This document shows positions 41,701-43,253 of a stretch of 43,253 bases of DNA, one piece after another. Position 1 is the stretch's first letter; the number at the start of each line of letters is the position of its first letter. Where the stretch lies: NCBI RefSeq assembly GCF_002551245.1, contig NZ_NTGZ01000031.1, forward strand, positions 1 through 43,253. Direction: 5' to 3'. Under the pieces are notes generated by a model that made no database searches, had not been told where the DNA came from, and saw only the letters and a program-made list of their open reading frames with translations. Made by a program: the position numbers and the translations under genes. The DNA is from Streptomyces sp. rh34 (GTDB lineage Bacteria; Actinomycetota; Actinomycetes; Streptomycetales; Streptomycetaceae).

Positions 41701-42439
41701 CTCCGTCGTCAGGACCGTGCACGCGGCTCTCGACGCGACAGGGCAGCAACTGGACTCCGTGACCGTGGCGTTCGTGGGGCTCGGCTCGATCGGCTCCTCC
41801 TCGCTGGAACTGCTGCTCACCCGGGCCCAGCAGCCGCCCGCACGGCTGCTGCTCTGTGACGTACCGGGCAGCGGGCCACGGCTCAAGGAGCTGGCCGAGA
41901 ACCTCCTGGAGCGCCGCCTCGTCGAGATCGTGGAGGTGGTCGAGTCGGATCACGGTCTGCCCGACGCCGTGTACGACGCCCGCCTGATCGTCGCGGCGGT
42001 CAGCGGGGGCGGCACGCTCCTGGACATCGACCGCCTCGCACCGGGTACGACGGTGGTGGACGACTCGTTCCCGCACTGCTTCGACACGTCCCGCGCCATC
42101 GGCCGGATGGAACGGGCGAAGGACGTCCTGGTCGTGGGCGGCGGGCTGCTGAGCGCCGGCCCCGCGGAACGGCAGGTGGCCGAGGGCCTCCCGGCCGCCG
42201 CGGTGGCCGGCTACCTCGCGCAGCCGATGGTGCCGGACACCATCGCGTCCTGCCGGCTGGAGTCCTTGCTCCACGCCTCGGGGGCCGAGGTGCCGCTCGT
42301 CCGCGGTCCGGTCGACGCGGCCACCGGGCTGGCCTACTGGGATGCCGCGGAGGCGACCGGCATCCGCGCAGCGCCCCTGCACCTGCTCACCCGCACCATC
42401 GACCCGGCCCTGCTCGCGCGACACCTCTGGGGTTCATGA
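29747..42439 (+). CDS. Hybrid FAAL-PKS-NRPS megasynthase with an acyl-ACP-reductase-like (AAR) release domain
   Basis: 4230 residues. Order with approximate residues: FAAL 1-540 (FSSGSTGVPKGVEVTH, YGLAEATLAVTFPPAG, GDLGFLRDGRLCVTGR) adenylates a fatty acid; ACP 585-660 (S614 in RGTSL); KS 700-1125 with C869, H1004, H1043; AT 1226-1520, S1322 in GHSVGE and RAFHSP, which favours malonyl-CoA; no DH; KR 1838-2015 with TGGGGGIG and an intact Ser/Tyr/Lys/Asn site (SSVS, DYAGAN) but no LDD motif; ACP 2120-2195 (S2158); C 2222-2690 (HHAAGDG, H2378); A 2702-3225 (FTSGSTGRPKAV); PCP 3243-3318 (S3281); C 3362-3825 (HHIIGDG, H3492); reductase 3836-4230 with GLGSIG at 4011 and C4169. GGAG precedes the ATG by six bases; a GTG 12 bases earlier is possible. 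Predicted product: a 3-hydroxyacyl amino-acid derivative, probably released as an aldehyde (inferred). No transporter or phosphopantetheinyl transferase gene adjoins. Confidence 0.93.
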   Translation: MTLLDVLLGAVREAPGQVVVHVRGDGGELTVSLSELLDEALRVAGGFRKAGVAPGTCVPLLADRSEDFQPMFWGAVAAGLVPVPLAPDARRVLPVWEHLGRPPVVVDASTSSLSGDLPDAVRTLTLDVLREGPFLREPAAAGPDDVAFVQFSSGSTGVPKGVEVTHGAVLANLEQIRAASALGPDDVVVSWMPYFHDMGLIGTHLAPLAARARQVKIGPLSFAKRPRLWFEVAARHRATVLSAANFALALAVRRVPDEVLARLDLSAVRLILVGAEPIGPAVWRAFADKTRPAGLDPTAAQPVYGLAEATLAVTFPPAGEVAEPLVLDRASLSRGVAVDAEPGEGAVELMDVGRPVAGCAVRIVDDAGTVLGDRRTGHIMVSGPQLARGYHRLPDVSAEVFAGGWLRTGDLGFLRDGRLCVTGRHKDVLFLNGRTFHATDMEEVAAATPGLPPGAPAVVGSTDPVTGAERVVVFVPWARPPREAAQVLERVTARVREALLHDDVRVLTLPPGAFPRTTSGKLRRRRLRERFEDGAFGTGERGAGEVASGDGDGPSSAAGGLAEAARPAAEALARAPRARAETVEAVREVWARVLGRPAGSIGAHEAFGSLRGTSLKAMEVLGALEDAFGVTLPPAVIRDHGTVSALAGHLLTVAPVPRPYAPEAEESAEPRTGGTTAGDPAVPDPTTATGAAAAATAAAVIGMACRFPGAGTPEDFWDLLVDGHDAVTPVPRGRWDDGQDLPGARPAAPAVPRKRWAALLEDPAAFDAGYFGIGEDEARALDPQARLFLELAHEALERAGYAGPRRRGLRIGVFAAVGDSGYREILERAAADGSPLPAALTGNLPALVAARVSQSLDLDGPALAVDTACSSGLVALHLARRSLLDGECDLAVVGGVNLHLTSAPHRLLEEAGALSPTGRSRAFSADADGFVPGEGGAAIVLTRLDAARLADDPVLAVVRGTAVNNDGRSMSLMAPNPLRQREVITRAYETAGVDPASVTYVEAHGTGTAVGDPIELRSLAHAFPIRPDGEPRLVGSVKTNIGHLLNAAALPALVKVVLALGHRRLPPSLHHAPASPGLAPAGFSVVTEARDWTSDGPLVAGINAFGFGGTNAHAVLEQAAPPAAPASPPAGVAGDVAVDGPHLLTLSAGSSGALRDAVTRLAAHLKSHPGLREGDVCRTASTSRDEGPHRLAVIADGDLRERLAAIAAGGGAGEAGGQVGSLVRSRPRVVFLFPGQGSQFPGQDRALYRTAQEFRETFDEASALLGPVCGRSLLDWALDPEADPAAQAVTEVAQPLLVASGVALARQLRAWGVEPDAVAGHSVGEIAAACAGGVLTLREAVRFAAERGRLMGAFTEPGAMIAVRGGEEAVAAAVAESGGALAVAAYNGPGLQVLSGAVRAVERAAVGLEALGVPTRRLRVSRAFHSPLMRPVADRLADAARALTPQAPSVPLMSTVTAEWQPVLGPEYLRDHAERPVLFGEAVERLAREGYDTFVEVGHGATLSGAVRAATEAYAAGAPVARAGGDGMFGSTDTSDTSGNSSAFTGGTTVMCALPGRSDGRTDAERLPDEGHGGGRGALLGTVGRLWSHGVPLDRTALDAEHHRIPLPAYPFQRRRYWADPPVSPLLHRVLWEDAALPGRAAAAVRSVLLTGPDSAYVDRLASQLAAEGVRMHKRGDGPPDAVVLVAGAAPGQDTADALGRAQDAALAAFGEALARFDETRADRLLVLTEDVHATGTVRERPRPAHAVLGGLLLALPQETPGAAATALDLCSLDTASQRLTAVLAELAELKSGGSTHAGAATVAWRAGRRLTRRFVPLAGSTTAPGGATRSPLPPDGTFLITGGGGGIGAALARDLAGRGRPTLVLAGRSPRPPVGLAEELRSLGATVHYRVADVSVEQDVDALLAGLPHLDGLFHAAGAVRPGTLRTRRAEETAAALAAKTRGSLLLSLALRRHGLDPAVRIAFSSVSAVLPGLAGALGDYAGANAFLDAFAASERHAGRPWQSVNLAALAGTGIAAALGAGAGDGSTTVRSAGGPPVAVGPALAALRTACGVDAAQLLLADLTPPPGPAVMADPTAPTVPTGTKPGTESGTDPAASGWVPGTGTGGGARVNRRTGAGSGPRTGTAVLLRRLLAPALRLPATGIPDDEPFLALGLDSLAAVDLVRQLERELGRPLPATLFFEYRTVTELAAHLDTTPSPEPPADSSRSLPPAPSPVPDGVTFPLTPVQLALHTSSRLHPDVPAHGYVRQTVRGPLDTRLLGRALAALADRHTMLRIRIESTDTTESKQSTGSTGSTGSTGSTGDRIGSAAPRQYVAPPAALSAWYEVRELTGRVEELKELETALCNRPFDLSAEPPVRALLARESPELSHLVLVIHHAAGDGYSLNVLAGELWSLYTTLADGRAPTLPPLGTDFARYAAAAADEGSSTGGMRALAADRLYWSGRLGSLGEPLRLPYDGDPSALPTAPMTTHQSALDPVLSAALVKRAAAHGVSLFHLLLAAHVRCLARWSGQREIAVNVARARRDDRLTGLDRLVGPLADTLPLLCGTDPDESAGALAERLAGIWLESEQHASLTGLDLARLLPPDPSGAGPRTVSPAGFSFSRFPAALDGRCPVSVRPTAAGTATAATRLSLLCWQDEATLRFSWNFPVRLFDPATVARLDRDFHAELAALVEPPPVAPVVTEAVPDHGVGSRAGSGAATLVGRLVARFRATPDAVAVDTGAVTLTYAELDRASHSLATSLLAHGVTPGSLVGLLTEPGADTVVSVVAALRAGAGWVPLDAGHPTARLRDQLTRSGARTVLCHTATRAVGEALGDVTLVSVDASAPSYRGTAPGPAAGPGRVAGSVRPPDGLPAPDGPADADDIAYVIFTSGSTGRPKAVPITHRSMENYLDWAIDTFGYDEHDRLAQTASPCFDASVRQLLAPLLVGATVVTVAWDLLRDPDRLLTHVERSRITVWSSVPTLWEQLLSASEERVRHGAPRPDLSALRWIHVGGEALSPAHVRRWFDLFGDGQHIANLYGPTEATINTSCHIIRARPGDQVRRLPIGRPVAGTEVEVVGPDGEPRRPGDAGELLISGSGLTSGYLGEPALTEAAFTVRRGRRWYRSGDRVRCSEDGVLEFLGRLDDQVKIRGNRVEPGEIEAVLQTHPDVTHAVVLTEHGRLTAFVTPGPGTPGADAVALRLHLAESLPAYMLPSRITRVGRMPLTSTGKIDRRGLLTFQGAAEPPGADTDADSGARTGDVRTPPRTPTEVRLAAVWSALLQAEDVSREDDFFVLGGDSLLVLEVFARLEKEGGPLPRPTVIYRNRTLAALALAVDAAADTATDATDAALDAVDAAAGASALGRDPVGDRTPTLDPAVASPAFLLTPTQRGFLLAEAIAPGTTSSWLTRLRLRGRLDTTRFQSAVDTLVGRHPMLRTVFPAGARPAVQQELPSSLRLPVDFENLTDPGQVEERVAAERARRFEPWAWPLLRLRVLTVAPDEHVLVAHAHHIIGDGYSAALLVRELTAVYDALSLGEEPAPAPLRSTFRDHALQLAERTESATATAPSAARGTTAGTDFVTPTASAGPGVPAGEDRWARLSAPYRPPVLAAGRTATGTPAGTAADPLFHTCGFTVDADQVEALRGLAARTGSTLHAPVLTAYYRALAATTGRADLVLGLAVSGRDDSLPDAHRVFGPYATAVPLRPAGPASGRPGDGGFEDDLLRVAAEAAEARAYEGVVPLLSNGLPMTSQFFFTYLDFSALGPESGRTLTVTREDGDSVYTPPPAGTDVFLAAGPDGERLRITVRAAATAFTPESLAAFADSVRDGLAHATTSTVPGPGRRAHPDGPGRDARMDAALVGYLPSPADLARLSGLPEAALPREQIRTLLFPDGRPRLLETLSTPLGRSGFVCVPLFADELAAGEDLLGHTARGVELASSLGARAVSLAGMIPSLTGYGFDVLRAVGTAGAVAAAPTGPVEPADHGVPTARTAPAVTTGHAATVVSVVRTVHAALDATGQQLDSVTVAFVGLGSIGSSSLELLLTRAQQPPARLLLCDVPGSGPRLKELAENLLERRLVEIVEVVESDHGLPDAVYDARLIVAAVSGGGTLLDIDRLAPGTTVVDDSFPHCFDTSRAIGRMERAKDVLVVGGGLLSAGPAERQVAEGLPAAAVAGYLAQPMVPDTIASCRLESLLHASGAEVPLVRGPVDAATGLAYWDAAEATGIRAAPLHLLTRTIDPALLARHLWGS
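36613..36657 (+). repeat. Five perfect copies of a 9-bp repeat inside the first condensation domain
   Basis: The unit GAGCACCGG is repeated five times, encoding (Ser-Thr-Gly) repeats between the helix after LRIRIES and YVAPP in the N-terminal lobe of the first C domain. The unit keeps the reading frame, so copy-number change would lengthen or shorten a loop by three residues. It is flanked by more Ser/Thr codons (DTTESKQ). Confidence 0.9.
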
Positions 42440-42478
42440 CCCTTTTCCTGTGCCGGACGGGGTGGACGGGCCGCTGCG

Positions 42479-42511
42479 GGCCGGACGCCGAGGCGTCGCG
42501 GGCTGCCGGCC
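42479..42511 (+). terminator. Possible terminator after the megasynthase
   Basis: GGCCGG (42479-42484) and CCGGCC (42506-42511) enclose an inner GACGCC/GGCGTC repeat. It lies about 40 bases after the stop and could form a stacked hairpin. The following 70 bases carry the start region of the next gene. Confidence 0.35.
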
Positions 42512-42582
42512 GCGTTGTCAGTGGTCGGGACTAAGTTCGTACATGTCCCGCCGCGATGGCGTGGACGTCCCCTTTCGCCTGC

Positions 42583-43101
42583 ATGGGAGTTGACGCGTTG
42601 TCGGTCTGGGAGAAGTCGAGTACGGCGCGGGTGATGCCGCCCGCGCGCCCGCGGAAGCTGGCCAAGGTGCCGTTCGTCGAACTGGCCGACGGGCGGTTGC
42701 AGGGAGTCGTCTCCAGCGGATCGGACATCGGCCGGGTGTATGTGTCGTCCGTGGCGGCCCGGACGTACGCGTTCGCCTGCAGCACCAACAACAACCGGCC
42801 CTGCGGCGGCGCGCGCGGCATGTTCTGCAAGCACATCCAGGCGCTCGTCGGCGAGGCGGTGCTGCAGTACGGTGCTGCGCGCGTCGCCCGCTACCTCACG
42901 GTGGAGAACCCGGACGGGGAGCCCGACGCGCGGTCCCTGACCGCCACCATGACAGCGGCGCGGCCGGTGCAGGGCGACTCCTCGGCGGCCGCCCAGGTGT
43001 TCAGCCGGTTCCTGCGCCACCTGGCCTATCTCGAACTGGACGCGGTCACCACGCCGTTGCCCGAGATGCAGTGGTTCCCGCCGACGCGGGCGGTGGCCTG
43101 A
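42583..43101 (+). CDS. SWIM zinc-finger family protein
   Basis: 172 residues. The centre has the SWIM-like metal site FACSTNNNRPCGG followed by MFCKHIQALVGEA, in which Cys and Cys-x-His ligands are visible. The N-terminus (residues 1-20) is Ala/Arg/Pro-rich and the remainder is helical, with a conserved-looking FSRFLRHLAYLELDAVTTPL. SWIM domains bind DNA or proteins. An ATG at 42556 is an alternative start. The stop overlaps the next start as TGATG, so this begins an operon that runs off the window. I recall that similar SWIM genes precede MoxR-ATPase/VWA operons in Streptomyces, but nothing of that is visible here. Confidence 0.82.
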   Translation: MGVDALSVWEKSSTARVMPPARPRKLAKVPFVELADGRLQGVVSSGSDIGRVYVSSVAARTYAFACSTNNNRPCGGARGMFCKHIQALVGEAVLQYGAARVARYLTVENPDGEPDARSLTATMTAARPVQGDSSAAAQVFSRFLRHLAYLELDAVTTPLPEMQWFPPTRAVA

Positions 43102-43253
43102 TGCGGGGCGATCTGCTGTCCGATCCGGTCGAGGGGCTCGACGAGGCGCTCGCCGCCGTGGACGCCTTCGACGAGGCGCTGGTGGCCGGTCTGCTGCGGC
43201 CGGGGCCGTCGCAGGCCGCAGCGGTCGCCGGGCTCGCCGACGCCGTCGCCGGG
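43101..43253 (+). CDS. Hypothetical protein, N-terminal fragment cut by the window edge
   Basis: Fifty-one codons starting MRGDLLSDPVEGLDEALAAV are visible before the sequence ends. The fragment is acidic and helical with strong third-position GC, and its ATG overlaps the SWIM gene stop. It is too short to assign a family. Confidence 0.6.
   Translation, partial: MRGDLLSDPVEGLDEALAAVDAFDEALVAGLLRPGPSQAAAVAGLADAVAG

Noticed and set aside
41251..42439. Annotation of the megasynthase C-terminus as an ordinary NRPS thioester reductase (SDR-type R domain)
   Set aside because: The glycine motif lies near the middle of the domain rather than its start, there is no YxxxK, and the surrounding sequence follows AAR instead.
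1..43253. CRISPR arrays, tRNA/rRNA genes, insertion sequences or attachment sites
   Set aside because: No spaced direct repeats, cloverleaf-type sequences with CCA-end context, transposase motifs or terminal inverted repeats were recognised on either strand by eye.

Overview
The window is high-GC actinobacterial DNA, almost certainly Streptomyces. Coding frames have G or C at nearly every third base. Typical Streptomyces content includes a snapalysin-type protease, a CYP105-like P450 with its small ferredoxin, an FBP zinc-finger protein, SWIM and TerB-like proteins, many overlapping start/stop codons and GC-rich hairpin terminators without long U-tracts. I see no rRNA, tRNA, CRISPR array, transposase or prophage gene.

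Left part (1-5.7 kb): a leftward urease operon (ureA-ureB-ureC-ureF, cut by the window edge) faces a rightward FAD oxidoreductase gene followed by an ECF41/SigJ-type sigma factor and a GNAT acetyltransferase. The region between them holds a CRP-like palindrome, an ECF41-like promoter, and a leftward intrinsic terminator with a competing hairpin in the presumed urease leader. ureA (at its start) and ureF (near codon 16) each look shifted by one base.

Middle part (5.9-29.4 kb): a secreted S8 protease; a leftward response regulator / histidine kinase / GerMN-like lipoprotein operon; a methyltransferase; a MOSC protein; a small membrane protein, a DedA protein and a TerB-like protein; a P450-ferredoxin pair with a structured leader; an FBP (EF-G-binding type) gene divergent from a TetR gene across a perfect 23-bp operator, followed by an SGNH hydrolase; snapalysin; a sirtuin; a three-gene ABC importer under a cobalamin riboswitch (so probably a B12 importer); an EEP-family phosphohydrolase; and an M15 D,D-peptidase divergent from a second two-component system plus an ABM-fold monooxygenase.

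Right part (29.7-42.4 kb): one 12.7-kb gene encodes a 4230-residue hybrid assembly line with the order FAAL-ACP-KS-AT-KR-ACP-C-A-PCP-C-reductase. The C-terminal ~400 residues do not look like the usual NRPS short-chain-dehydrogenase R domain. They resemble the cyanobacterial long-chain acyl-ACP reductase (AAR, alkane pathway), including a Rossmann glycine motif and a cysteine where I recall the AAR acyl-cysteine lying. I infer a single-protein pathway that loads a fatty acid, extends it once with malonate, reduces the keto group, couples one amino acid and probably releases an aldehyde. This is the most unusual system in the window. The right edge holds a SWIM zinc-finger gene and the start of a further gene.
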